Made by a program: the position numbers and the translations under genes
The notes under the pieces: model-generated
The model's database searches: none
Seen by the model: the letters and a program-made list of their open reading frames with translations, nothing else
Told to the model about the DNA's origin: nothing
Shown: positions 22,301 through 36,100 of the stretch, piece after piece
How the letters are laid out: the number at the start of each line of letters is the position of its first letter
How positions within the stretch are numbered: the stretch's first letter is position 1
From: Smittia aterrima
Taxonomy: Eukaryota > Arthropoda > Insecta > Diptera > Chironomidae
Length of the DNA: 64,000 bases
Direction of reading: 5' to 3'
Assembly: GCA_033063855.1 (NCBI GenBank)
Contig: CP093829.1
Location: forward strand, 4,660,243-4,724,242

Positions 22301-24878
22301 TCTCCCGTCAGAGATGAAATGTTGAAACGAAGGAACATGAGAAGATTGACTCAACAGGTCAGTAGTAGCGTGTACAGTTTAATTATTAAGGCATGTATCT
22401 CTCTTGTAAAATATAATATTTCGGTTTGTTGTTTATTCGGGAAAATTACTTTTGTGTCAAGAATGTAATTCCACCTAATTGAAGCGTTTAATTACACGAT
22501 GGACGGTAATTAATCAAAAACCGAAATTTTTGCGCTGAGAATTCGCTCACGCGTCTTTATTTTCATTACGTTCGGTGTCGGTTACCGTTATCGCACAAAT
22601 TGAAATATTAATAACTTTTAAAGGTTTTCTTTGCTTATGCTCGGACTCCATAAACAGATGCGATTTAAATTGTGATAAATGTATCAGAATGGCCCATCAA
22701 GTTCTCCGGAAATTGAAGAAATCAATCGCAATGTCAGTCTCTTTCTACCTCTTGCCTTTCTCATGATCGACTATCTCTAACTTTCAAATGAAAGTGAAGT
22801 GTTTAGTGATAAGCTCAACAACAATTATATTTCCTGTTCAAGCTCGAACTCCAAAGCATTCATTTCACGTTTAAGTGATTATAAAACTGCAATAAATACT
22901 TCGCCGAATGTAATTTTAATTTCACCGTGAGCAGGTTGCAAGCGTTGCGAAGAGAAAAGAGATTTTAATTTAAATTGGTCAATAAATTTGCATTGTCAAT
23001 GTGCACGCTTAACAGTTGAAATAGTATGATGGTGCACTGTGCACTATAAAGATAACTGACATTTCAATGTGCAAAGTATTATCACTGCAACTTATGTCTT
23101 CAATTTTCCTCCGAACTGGAGGAGAACGTGGGCGATGTTAAATTTATATTTAAAGTTACTGTTCGCAAGGTTTCTCCCCGCGCCAACCAAGAGAAAAACT
23201 CAGTTTCGAGAGAAATTAATGATATCTTCATCGTCGTAAAAAAGATTGAAATATTAACTTGATTACGCTCTTTGCTTGGTCAATGCTTAAAGGCGCATTA
23301 ATAAATGTGTTCAAAAATGAAATAAACCATTGATAACGTTGAGTTATTTCTGTGAGGAACGAGAGAGAAACTTTTTAGATATTTTCAATTAATCGCACGA
23401 CGGTTTGATCGTCGATCCTTCGGTTTGCCATTTAACGGATCCAACGATTTCTTATTCTCATCGTCTATTCAATGCCAATTCATTACGCTTCGGTTCTCTG
23501 AGGAGAGTGAGGGAGTCGTCTTGTGCACCACGACAATGAATGGAGGCCACCACGATGCAATATGGAAATATCTCATAAATAATCATTTTAAAACCTTTTT
23601 TTTATCAGGTAGCAGAATCCGCGCATAAATCAAAAGGTAAAATGCCTTTTTGCTCTCTATTCAAAGGTCATTTCTTTTTCTTTTCAAAAGCTAAGGTTTC
23701 AATATTTTTCTCACTTTTGTTGAAAGAGGAGAGTGCTCTTCTGTTTGATTCGTATTTACATATTTCCACGATGTGTGGTAAATGTGAAATTTTACTGATT
23801 CAACTCAAGTGGTTTTACAGCAGTTCTTGAATTATTTCTCAGGTTCAACGTTTTTTTTTCCTTGGCGAGCGCTAGAACGTTTTTTTTTCAGCGAAGGAAT
23901 TAACTAGTTTATGGTTTTACGATGCACTCAAGAACAAAACCAGTAGCAATCGCTCGGGAAACTTTGAGATACGCGAGAGCGATTTTTTATCTATGAAATA
24001 TGAGCTTCTCCTTCAGTTAATTATAACTCAGTTCTAAGCTTCAAGAACAAACCGACAATTTGTCATCGCCAACCTTCTCTCTCGCTCCTTCTATGCCAAG
24101 TGAGATTTCTCATATCTGATTTGAGTTACTACTCGAATTTCGTCTGATAGACAAATTCCCACGTTCAACAGTTCATCTCATGTGGTTGATATTCAAAAAA
24201 AAATGAATAAGAAAAGCAAAACTTGTTGCTTGATTCATTCAACGAAAAAACAAAGCAAAAAAGCGATAACACATGTCAGGTTCGAGGAGTCTCAACGTTG
24301 AATCACTTGATGTTCTTGAATCCAACCCTGATCAGTGAGTCGACTTAACCATTTCATAGCAACAAGTGTTTCTTGATAGTTTCCTTTACGTATCGCATTT
24401 CTTCATCCTTCTTCGCGGTAATCGCTCATTTTAAGGTTTTTTAATATTCCCCCCATCGACTTAAATAAGCAGGTGCAGAGCACGGCTTTTCTGCATTCTC
24501 TCGATCGCCCCTTTTCTGCATTTTATTGATCATTTTGCTTTAGTGCAAGGTAATCATGGGAAACATGCACTTTTCGGATCCCGAGGAGCGCTAAAAGCTT
24601 TAAAGTATTTTCATTCTGACCTTTGATCTGGGGAATGTTGCGTGCTAGACGAAATGCAAATTTAGTGAATTTAAATTTCGATATTGTGCACACCTTTGGC
24701 GTGAAAGTGTTGAGAATTTTTTTCAAGGGTAAACTTGCTCGTGTAAGTCGCTGATTGTGCAATAAACTTTATAGTTAGCTCGCTTTAGATTGGCGTGTAG
24801 TTTTTGAGAAGCGTAACAAATCTCCACGCGATTGAGGCAAATAACTGTGATCGGCTAGTGCGGCTACGAACGTAAAAG
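13352..24878. other. 11.5 kb gene-poor region
   Basis: No protein gene supported on either strand: open frames are short, lack recognisable motifs and mostly start with non-ATG codons. Visible landmarks are a highly AT-rich tract at 20225-20304 and many GA/CT-rich runs. The end nearest the peptidase gene holds its promoter, but I cannot locate a clear TATA box there. Long-intron UTR exons or non-coding RNAs cannot be excluded. Confidence 0.45.
20225..20304. repeat. Extreme AT-rich tract
   Basis: About 80 bases almost entirely of TATAT/TTATA/ATATTA units with a single G, much more skewed than the surroundings. It is probably a decayed AT microsatellite. Confidence 0.65.
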
Positions 24879-26899
24879 ATGAAGCATCTTAAAATATTAG
24901 TTTTCTCTCTTGCGGCGTCGGTTGCTTTCGTTTACAGTGACAACGAGAAGAAGGAGAGAGAAGCTTCTCAACTTGTGAATGAGCTGAACGAAAAACAAAT
25001 TATCGAGTCGAACAAACTTACGATTGAAGACTGGAATTACGCGACAAACATAACGAAAGATACTGAAAACAAGAAGAGAATTGCACAAGAGAAGAACGCA
25101 ATCTTCGTTAAAGACGTCGCTTTGAAACTGGTTCGATTTAAAAACGTTGAGTTCAAAAATGAAACTCTCAAGAGGATTATCAAGAAGATGACGGACATTG
25201 GTGATGCAATATTAGAAGCTTCGGATTATCGTAAACTCGAGGAAGCGATCACAAAGATGCAATCAAATTATGCCGGAGCCAAAGTTCGAAGCTTCATTGA
25301 CAAGGACGTTCTGATGAGTTTGGAACCAGAAATAACAAAAATCTTTGAAACCAGCAAAGATCCAAATGAATTGAAATATTATTGGACACAATGGCATGAG
25401 ATGACAGGCAAACCTGTTAAGAAAAACTTTTTCACTTACGTAGAACTTCGAAACAAAGCTGCTCGACTTAACAGTGAGTAATCTAATCAAATCAAAGCAT
25501 GAACAATCCTCATCATCACTTTATTAGATTTCAAAAGCGGAGCTGAAGCTTGGCTTGACTCATACGAAGATCCTACATTCGAAGATCAAGTGGAAGCCAT
25601 TTTACAGCAGCTCAAGCCACTGTACTTGCAACTTCACGGGTAATTACATCTCTGACAAGTTCAAAACAATTTTGACTAAACGTTTCACTCTCTTCAGCTA
25701 CGTACGACACAAACTCTTTAAATTTTACGGAGCTAAGCACGTGGACTTAAAGAAACCAATTCCAATTCATCTTCTCGGTAACATGTGGGCTCAAAAATGG
25801 TTTGTCTCAGACATTGTTCTCCCATATCGAAACAAGCAAAGTGTTGACGTGACGGATGAAATGCTAAAACAAAATTTCACTCCGCAGAAAATGTTTGAAA
25901 TGGCAGAGAATTTCTTTGTATCGCTGAACATGACGAAAATGCCGCAAACGTTTTGGGAGAAAAGCATCATCGAGAAGCCGAAAGACGGGCGTCAGATGAT
26001 TTGTCATGCTTCAGCTTGGGACTTTTCGGTCGACGATGATGTTAGGATTAAGCAGTGCACGAGAGTCACAATGGAAAGCTTGGTAACCGTTCACCATGAA
26101 ATGGGTCACCTCGAATATGATTTGCTCTACCGCAAGCAACCGTTCGCCTTCCGAACTGGCGCAAATCCGGGATTCCATGAAGCCATTGGTGATGTGCTTG
26201 CACTTTCTGTCTCAACGAGTCGTCACTTAAAAAAAGTTGGACTTTTGAAAGATTTCGTGGAAGACGAAGAAACGAAAATCAATCAAATCTTGCGATTAGC
26301 TTTGGAGAAACTTGTGTTTCTACCGTTTGCTTACGTCATGGATAAGTTCAGATATGAAGTCTTTCGAGGGAATGTAAAGCCTGAAGAGGCGAATTGCTAT
26401 TTTTGGAAGTTACGCGAGCAACATAGCGGGCTCGAGCCACCGATCGTTAGGAGTAATCGTCACTTCGACATTACAGGAAAATTTCATGCTAGCGCAGACG
26501 TTGAGTATTTGCGGTATTTCGTGTCGTTTATCATTCAATTTCAGTTCCACAAAGCGGCATGCATAAAAGCCGGCAAGTACGAGCCTAACAACGCGAGAAA
26601 AACTCTAAACGATTGCGATATTTATCAAAGTGCTGAGGCTGGCAATGCTTTGAAGTGAGTAGAACGTCATGAATGAAATTAGAAGATGAAGTCATGTCAT
26701 CGTAACTAGATCGATGTTATCTTTGGGTGGATCGAAGCCATGGCCTGATGCGATGGAAGTAATGACAGGACAACGTCAGCTCGACGCGGGCGATATCCTC
26801 GAATATTTCAAGCCGTTAGAGCAGTGGCTTTTGAAGACCAACAAAAAACTTGGCGTTCATATCGGATGGGAGCCATCTGACAGTGAGAAAGCAAATTGA
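24879..26899 (+). CDS. Ance: Angiotensin-converting-enzyme-like M2 peptidase (Ance-type)
   Basis: Four exons (24879-25473, 25528-25639, 25698-26654, 26710-26899) give 617 residues, the size of single-domain insect Ance. A signal peptide (about residues 1-20, ending FVYS) and no C-terminal membrane helix indicate a secreted enzyme. It is a zinc dipeptidyl carboxypeptidase that trims peptides. The zinc site is complete: HEMGH at 369-373 and Glu397 in GFHEAIGD, with the canonical 23-residue gap. Other active-site segments are kept: GNMWAQ, ICHASAWDF, KFHASADVEYLRYF and CDIYQS. The C-terminal part (VKPEEANCYFWKLRE, KPWPDA, VHIGW) is very close to what I recall of Drosophila Ance. One difference is DKFRYEVF, where most M2 enzymes have a Trp in the Arg-Trp position. 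The start fits the signal peptide. Ance paralogues (Ance-2 to Ance-5) are possible, but inactive ones are excluded by the intact site. Confidence 0.93.
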
Positions 26900-27095
26900 T
26901 AATCTCGATTCGAAGATTTAGTTTGAAAGCATTTTTCTTCTTTCAGAAATCGATTGCTCAACTTGACTTCGTCTTAAATGGCGATTTTAAAATTTGGACA
27001 ACGAAAAAAAAAAAACTTTCGACAGACGCGAAGAGAGTGACAAAAACATTTTTTGAGAGCTCGAACAGAATGAAAACAATTGAGATCGCCTTAAA

Positions 27096-27101
27096 AATAA
27101 A
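27096..27101 (+). terminator. Candidate polyadenylation signal of the Ance-like gene
   Basis: AATAAA 197 bases after the stop codon. Confidence 0.4.
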
Positions 27102-30100
27102 CAATGATCTATCAAACTCATCTATTGTTGATGACAATTTATGTGCCGAAGCATTTGCTGTCGGCTTCACAAGACTCACTAGAGGAGATTAAACGACAGC
27201 GATTAATTTAACAAATTTACGTTTCCTAAGCCACCATACACCTACGGAATGATTTCATTGAATTAATTACGGTAATTTCAATATTTGTTTTTGTCTCTTT
27301 CTCTTCTCTTTCCTCGTCGCGATCGCAATGATTGTTTTCAGACTTTTTTTTCCTGGCATAAATCTGAGATAATCGATAAATTTGCCGCTCTTTACAACCT
27401 GCAATCTGATGTAATTGGCTTTGTTTAATCATACGCTTAGACGCAAAGTGACATCATAATTAAGCATTCAACGTGTCGTTACAGTTCCTTTCGTGCAGTG
27501 AAAAACGTTTGCTGCTTTATGAGTCGCTAATTAAGATCAAATTTATTGCGATTCATTCGCCTGTGTCTTCCACAAAACAAAAACAGTGGAAACGTGTAAT
27601 TTATCTCGTTTCTTAACCTTTTTCCTTATGAACGATTTCTCTTCATCTTCTTGCATTGATGGAACCGTCTTCGCAGTTGAAAATTCCAAAACCTTATTCA
27701 AATCAAAAGCTGAGGGAAATATCTAATTTCATTTTTGGCGAAAGGAATTTTTCAAAATATTTTAACGACTTTCAAACATTTTTTCTTATAAGAATTTTAT
27801 TTTTCTTTCGGATAAAAATCCCTTTAAACAAAATAAAAGTCGAAACATGCTAAACGAAAGATAATTTGTAATAATTGTAGAGGCACTTTGAATGAATCTT
27901 ATCTGGTTAGTTGCAAACAGGCTAGTAATCTGATCGAAATAGATATTTCAAAGTGAAGAGGAGAGAAACTTTCTTAAAGCTTCAGCCAACTTTATAATTA
28001 AATGAAAGTTTTTTTTGTTGCTTGAATCAAAAGAAGCAAAAAGCAAATTCATTAGAAAAATTTAATTACATATCATTTTGTTACCTCTGTTCGAGGTACG
28101 AGATCGAGTTGTTGGTTTTCTTTTGTTGAGCTCATTTCCATTCGGACGGGGCAAAGGAAGGAGAAGCAGCATTCGTGATATATTATTTCGTTCGTAGGCA
28201 CAAAATCAACGGCAACGGTGAAATTTTGTAGTTTCAACCTGCTCGGATTGGAGAGAAGAAAGCCATAATCAGGTATAAAACGCTCGAGGAAGTTGTGAAA
28301 TATATGGAAGATGCTAGGAAGAACTGATCATAGTTTCAACTCAAACGCCACATTATGAAACGGTACAATCATGCCTCAAAGGTAATCGAGAGGTCAGACA
28401 TGGTTCATATCAAGAAGACGCACACTTTAGTTCTTTCTCTCCTCTTCCTCTCTAAATGGGACTGCCATTAATCAAAACAGAAATATTCAAAATACATCCG
28501 AGCGGTGAGTCTTTAATAAATCGTAAAAAAATAGTTTTTTTTTGCTTCTAAAGCAAGTGCGGTCGTTTGTGAGGCTACGGCGAATTTATGGAGATATTAT
28601 GACAGGCGACGGCGAAGGTTCAATAGTGGCGACGTGTAGGTTTAATCGAAAATGAATCTTCGCCATCCCAAAAAATTATAAATTATAGTTTCTATGAATC
28701 GCAATCATCATCATCAATTGACCGTGATTTTCATCCTCGCTTCGAGTCATCGCTCATTTCGAAAGTCTCTCTGGCTAATTCAATTGTCAGCACTACTAAT
28801 TGAAGCCCACAAATTGCTCTGCCACTAACCAAATATACAAATTTCTATTCCGGCTTCGAGCAACTGTCAGGAAATTCCCAAAGAATTCCCATCCATCAGA
28901 AAGCAAAAACGAAAAAGGGAAATATTCAAAAATCAGTAAAAAAAGGAAATAAGATCACGAAAGCGACGTAATTCAAACCAGACAAGATCAGGATAAAAAA
29001 AAACACTGAGCACTTCCTGCGTCGCAAACAGGTGCACTCTCGTCGCTAAAGGAACTTGTTTCCATGGGAAAACAAAAGAATCAGAACGAAAACGATTTCG
29101 AGACATGATTTGAATAAAAAAATAATTCTCTTGATCGACACTTACGAGACTTTCAATTGATTTTTAAGCTAACAATTGAACCTGTCATGTCATGCCGGGC
29201 TTTCAAATTACTTTTTATTATTCCACTGAGAAGACTTTTCTAGAGAATTCCGATCGGAGAATTTTTTTTGTTTTCTTTTAGCATCTCGCGATATTAACTT
29301 ATTGTAATCTCTTCAATGATAAATCACACCCATTTTGTGATCGCATTGGCGTTTCATTGAGGAGTAAGTCGCGGAGCCGATGATGGTGCGAAAAGAGCGG
29401 ATGTTATAAATAACATCGATTCGAATGACTACAGGTGTTTATTGATAGTCGCGGAGTTTTTGTTTTGTTTCTGAGAGTTGAGGTGCGAAGGCATTCGAGA
29501 GACTGAATAGCGAGTTTTAATCTCATCAACCGCGGAATGTGACAAGTTTCACAGTTTTCGAGAAATGTTCAAAGTCGACGACGATAAAACATGAGACAGG
29601 TGACAATGAAAATGAGCGAGCCATTCGTCACCCTTGTTTGCATATTGCACGAGTCGCGTGCCTTTACACCAACTCAACTCTCCATCAACCACCGAAACTC
29701 GCTCAACTATGAATCCAAAAACATTTATTTCAACTTCGTTGGCAAACGCATTCTTACAGCAAAAAGGTAAATAATGTTTTGTCGTACTCAGTGGAAGGAA
29801 ACAGGTGACGAATGGAACTTTTCGTGACTCAGTAAGCAGTGAAATTAAAGTGAAGTAATGCTACCCCTATTTATGGTTTATGATTCCATCATTCGAAGTG
29901 TTTCGTGCCGTTGCTACATTAACATTCATGGTCAAGTAATTTTTTGGACGCAACGGATCCTTAACACGAGTCAAATCATTCAATCGAGAGACATAAACGG
30001 GTGGATCTTCAAAACATGAGGGTGCATAATAAAAGGTAAAGATAGCAATCGCTTTGAATTAATTTTCTTTCTTAAATGGAGACACGAGTTTGTTTGAAAG

Positions 30101-33100
30101 GGACGATGCGCTTATGACCATTATTAAAAGCATATTGCACTTGCGAGGCGAACATGCTACGATCGAAATGCTCAAGGGATCCCTAATTAAAATGATAGTT
30201 GGATTGCTATCAATCATCAAGGGGATCCACGCCATATGCTCAATGCTTGATGATCACAAAAGTGTAACATCCAAACTCGATATGGTGGTGAATTCTTTAT
30301 GGTGATGATTTCACAAATAAATTTTTTGTCTGTGCACTACGCGTGCCTTTATCTCTATCTCCGGTCCTTTACGCTTTATAACTTCTTCTTCGTCCGTCGA
30401 GGAGCTAAAAAAAATAAAAACAGAAAACTCACCCTCATAATTAAAAATTGAAGACAACAACCACCATATGCTCTGTTCTTCTTGAAATTAAAAACATTTT
30501 GATGCACATGTTGATCGTCGCTGTTGCATTATGAACTTTTCGTTTCGTTTCTTTTCTTTGGATTAATTTTTGGGATGGCACCGAGCGACATTTGTTGCTG
30601 TTCAATGATTGTAAAGTTTTACCTGTACGAAGACTTGGAATTTCCCGATCTGCTTGGCAGAATTTAGGTCTCGTCATAAAAGAATTAAAAAAGGATAATG
30701 ATCCTCGCTGTGTTTCAGACCAACTGAAATTTTGGAAATTCCCGAGCTGTTTTGTCAACGATTTTACCATCTGAGGTGTCGTTTGAATAAAGTAATTTGA
30801 ATCGGAAAGAGGAAACGAACCGTAAAACGCCTTCATCTTCTATTTTAGGTAAAGCTTCTCTCGTGTTAAGGTCTAATGCGAGAAAATAATTTTCGCACTT
30901 GTTTGGAAATACCAGAAAGTTGCTGTTTAAAGTCTGGATTTTCGAGACGACTGGCAAATGTTCCCATTGTTTCAAGGAATTATCTGTAAACTCCAACACA
31001 TGAGAAATGCCAAACAAAAACTATTTCCTAACAAAAATCTAATGATCCATTGTGCCGATCGGGTTTCTCTCTTTATTCAAATTGCATAACGCTTTTGTGA
31101 TAATATTTTTGCGATTGAAACATTCTTCGCGGTGCTAAACAATAATGAATTAAAGATTTATAGTTAACACTGAAGAGCTTTGTGCCATAAAAATCGCGAG
31201 GATTTATGAATGTTATCAAGCATAAAACAGAAATAAAAATCAATCAAAGCGATGATGATATCTTAAGAGAGCTCTCAAGAATGTCTTTCTTCTTCGATCC
31301 ACTTTAAAAACAATTAAAATGAATCGCTGATGAATTTAACGATTTCGAGTCGAGAGACATTAAAGTAAACTCGAAGAAGATTGAAGGAGAAATTTCGCTT
31401 TCGTTTCACATTAATTGCGAAAATATGTAAATCCATTTTGAAGTACAAATAATAAAAAATGTATCATCAAAGAGGAAAAATATTTTTTCATCTAAATCGT
31501 GGGAAAAAGAGCAAATCACAAAAATTGCGATGCTGAATAGAATTTTGATGCGAATTCTCTCAAACGAAGTTACATAAATTTCTTTTCAAGCTAAAATTGC
31601 AACACTTCCTGAGAAACAAACTTAAGTTCGTTCGTACACAAGCTTTGAATTTTAAATTTTGTTGTTCATCTTCATCTCTCTCAGTTAACGGAGTCGCAAC
31701 AAACGTTCTGAATTTTCCATGTCAATCGCATCCAAGGTTTCGCCTTCTAAGTGAATCACTTAGCTTATCAAACTAACGAAACATGTGATTCTAATTTAAA
31801 TGCGTCTACACACGAAGTGACGAGAGCAAGTGACGATGAGAGCAAAAAAAAATCCTTTACAATGTTCACACATCATCCCAGACCTCCCTGGATGATAATA
31901 ATGATGTTGTTTGAAACACTTAAAACAGACTTCAATGTTTCGTTTCATTTTTTAAGGAGTTGATAGAAGAAACGGCTCTAAGTGCTCATAAATACGACAA
32001 GACGATGGAGAAGAGGGAAAAAAATGCTTCCAAACCTTGTACGTTTGTTGATTTATTCGTTTGAGGCACTGAATATGGCAAAGATAATTAAAACGATTCA
32101 AGCCAACGGATTAAAGAGTTTCAAACGATAATAAACGCCAATAACTTGTTACTATAGAGATCTTTATATTCGTCAATTTACAGACAGTCACACGGTTTAT
32201 AGATAGAGAGAAAGATGGAATTTTAAAATGAAAAGATACGATCGGCGGCGATCACATAACTTTACATTTTATTATAGAAGCTGAGGCTGATTCGCTTACT
32301 TCGCCTGACCGTTCGTCGTATTCATATAGTGCAAGAATGGAAAACGAAGTTGTTTTCTTTCTCGCTATTTAACATCTCTTTTTCTCAACGACACTTTGTG
32401 GAATAATTTTGAACAACGTCTCATTTATCATATTCCTTCGACGTTATGTTATTTTCCTCAGAGAATTGGAGAGAGATTATAATTATTTTTTGTGTCTTTT
32501 TTACCTCGGCGCGTTTACGCTGCCCCGACAGCGGAAACTATTTTTATTTATAGATCTCGGCAATATAAATTCTTCTGTTTTAATTGAAAGTGGATTTTGC
32601 TGAGCGCCACAAACGAGTGGAGAAATAATTGGCTATCTCAATATAATTAAGTTGAGATGAGAGGCAACATGCGCTACCTGTAGCGTATCTCTAGCTATCT
32701 TGTTGGTTTAATAAAGAAACGCGAACGAATTTCGATGGCTCAACTTTCCCCTTTTCAAGCTTGGCTCGCTCTTTGAGCGCGTTATGCTTGTGTGACTATG
32801 AGTTCATGCACATGTTATGCAAATGCCTTCGAAAATGCATTTTATTACAAACCGACGCGAGGCAGTTGCCGTGTTAACCTGTCCAGCATAACAAAATAAA
32901 TTTTCTGAATTAATTAACGATAATGTGTCTTCCTCCGCGCTCGCGCGACACGCGCCTTAAAAACAACTTGAGAGAGACTAGTCTAATATTTCATCGATCA
33001 TGCAAAAGCCTTGCTCGCTTCGTTTGCTTGCTTTTTTATTTTCATCTCCTCTAAAAAAAAAGATCTTCACCGAGAAGAGAAAAAGTCATGGAAATTTCTT

Positions 33101-36100
33101 ATTATTAAGCGTATTCCGAGGTGTGGCGATTAAACAAACTCGCCTCAACTTGTTTTAAGAACTCAATTGATGATTTCGTTTGCTTTGTCTTCCTTCATGT
33201 GTGCTTTTCGTTTCTCATCCATTCATAAACATTCTTCTCCTCACTGATGATACTGAGAGAGAGATTAAATAATTTTCACAGTGATCTGCCCATTGTTGAG
33301 TTGATAAATCATTCGGAATCGATCAGTTGATAAGGCGCGTTCGAGACATGATCAGTTTGTGCCTCACCTTGCCTTGTGTGTGCTTTCTACAACGACGACT
33401 TCTTTCAGAGCAGGTTACATGAAGCTTTATTTCACTTTATTCGAGGAAATATATTTTTCTGATGTTATTGGGCTTTGTTGTCGCGTTTATGGCTTTTATC
33501 CATAATATCACACCACCTGAACAACAATAACCGACACACTTGACCGTTTACCCGCATCACCCATTCTCGTCGTTTGCAAATGAAATTTTTTTCTGTTTCT
33601 TCGTTTTCCTCCTTCATCACATACGCCAATCTAAATTTGGTTATAGTCATCAATAAAATGAATTCAAACGTTCCGTGGCACTCAAACATTTCCAAGAAAA
33701 GCAAACATTAAAGCTAAAGCTCGATGAGGAAAATAATAAACGACTGTAATGATCAGTCAGCATTAATGGACTTGATTGTGATCAAATTCTTGGAGCGATG
33801 TACATTGAAAAGCCGAGACACATCAACCTGCTCTCGCTTTGACGTCTGTTTAATTTATCACATTTTGATGTTCACCTGTACCAGCATCAGAGAGAAGTTC
33901 AGTGGAGACATTTTAAAGTTAAATTGAAGGCTTTGGGAGACTTTGGAGCTGATGATAAGGAAATTTTAAGAGACGACAGAGAGAAGAAAAGAAACAAGCA
34001 GACGACGTGTGAGGCCGCGAGTCGTTTCAATAGTAAAAATATCTCAATTTATGATCCTCGCGTCGCGTTAGATAAAAAAGTATTAAAAACACCTTATTTT
34101 GGTAGATAAATTATGGATTCCGAATCTAAAATACTCACACACACGATTGAATTCCGTAAACGATTAAAGCCAACGCTTTGGACGCCAAGTCAGCTAAGAG
34201 AAAATGTCCGAGGCGCGCACCGACGGCATCAAATATCAGGTGACACGTTTGTTTCAGTAAATGCGACTATAATCGTAAAGGCGACCATAAAGATGGCCCC
34301 CAAAGACGGTTTTCTCTGGCCAGAGATTTATTTGAACGTTCAAGTGAATTAAAACGACAATTTTAAGCAGAAAAGTCATCCTGCTCAGCAGACATTATCT
34401 CCAACACCACGAGACGTCTCGTTCGATATTAACTGGGAAAGTACGCGAGAACGTTGGACGAGAGAGAGAGAGCAGCAAGCAATAATTTCGCCACATAGAA
34501 ATCGAATACCGGTAGCCGCGCGATCAGCTGAAAAAGTAATTTGTTAGAGGCAAAAGGAAAGAAAAAAAAAATGTTATATTTGCTAAAGATAGATGGATCG
34601 AGAGTCTCGGCGGGTATGTGTGTCGAGAAACCTAAGAGCAGCGTTAATGATTTATGAGAGAAAAACAATTTTTACTGAAGATAAGACATTTTCATTGGAG
34701 AAACTTGAATTACGTGTGAGCTCGCTCGCTCAACAGAAGGCTTCTCGACTCAAACTATTAAATTTCGTTTCTGCTCCTTTCCCGACTCTCGAACGCTGAT
34801 TTCACAATCGAGATTACATCTACTCATTGAAGGCAGGCATTTACTATCAAAGAATGAAGCGAGTGAAGTAACGCATTTTGCGCTGGCTTAGCCCTTGAAA
34901 AGAGCTTTAGCAAAAGATAAAGCAGCAGCAGCAGCAACGAGGAAAATAAATTGGTTGCAGAAAAGTCAGTTTAATCGAATTCACTCATTACAGCGTCGTC
35001 TCATATGAAGCAAATGAATTATGACACATTAAATTTGCTGTGAGGATAGCAAAGAGAGAATCGTGAGCTGCTGAACTTGAACCTTATTACAGCAGTCACA
35101 CAAGGAGACGTCTCATTATATCAGCGCAGATATAAGAATGCGTGAAGAAGAGTGTTGATTTAAATTTAAATTGCAAAATGTGTCTGCTGTTGTGATAACT
35201 CAAAGCATGATGAGCTGCTTTCACTCTGAGAGAGCATAAAGCTCTTTTGATATTTAACCAAATAAGTGTCAGCACATCTGAACACCTTGTTAATGATGTG
35301 TCTTGATGACGGAGTGACGTGCATTTAAATGCAACAAGTTCGCATTGAGGTCGTCGGTGGTGGAATCCTTCATCAGCAATAACTTTCTTAACTCTCATTG
35401 CCATCAAAGCAAGCTCTCGTTTACGTAATTTACCGAAAACGTCTCTGTATCATATCTTAAAGGATATCTCATTGTTTAAGCTCACTGTCTCTCGCAGCAA
35501 GGTTCCCCGTCAAAAAAAAAAACATTTTCCAGTGATAAACTCGAGCCAAAAAAAAAGAGTCCGTCGAGTGAATGAAGAAAACAACTTGAAGTTGCAAATA
35601 AATTCACAGTGTTTGCTCGAATAAATTCACATATTCAAAGTTTTAAAATGACTCTTTCTTTTTCTTTCGGAGCTTTGAGTGGCATATTGTATTTTAACGT
35701 TGGACGAGGTGCTGTATATTTTGAATTATTTATTTTCTGAGAAAAATTCATCAACATTTGATAATCTCGTTTCTTTGAAAATGTTTTTCTATTCAAATTT
35801 TGTTTTCGAATCTTTCTTTTCTTCTCTGCTTCTCTTTGTTTGAAGCGCGCTCTTAGGTCACTAAGCGAGCGATTTCAGCTTCCATAAATTACACGGACGG
35901 AGTGTTGGTGGTAGATCCAACTTAATAAATCGCTTCGAGGTCATACCTGTTACGTAAAGTGTCATTTATTTCTTCGCGCTGATAATGATGAAAATTTATA
36001 GCAAAAGCTCAACAAAAAAAACTAAACATGTTAATCTCAATAAATCATGGGAGCGAGTTTGCGGCAAAAATTAGTTGTTGCACACACGCCAGACAATTTC

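Noticed and set aside
30441..30836. Open frame of 131 codons, minus strand
   Set aside because: No motif, no signal peptide, no second exon, and a sequence typical of chance frames in AT-rich DNA.
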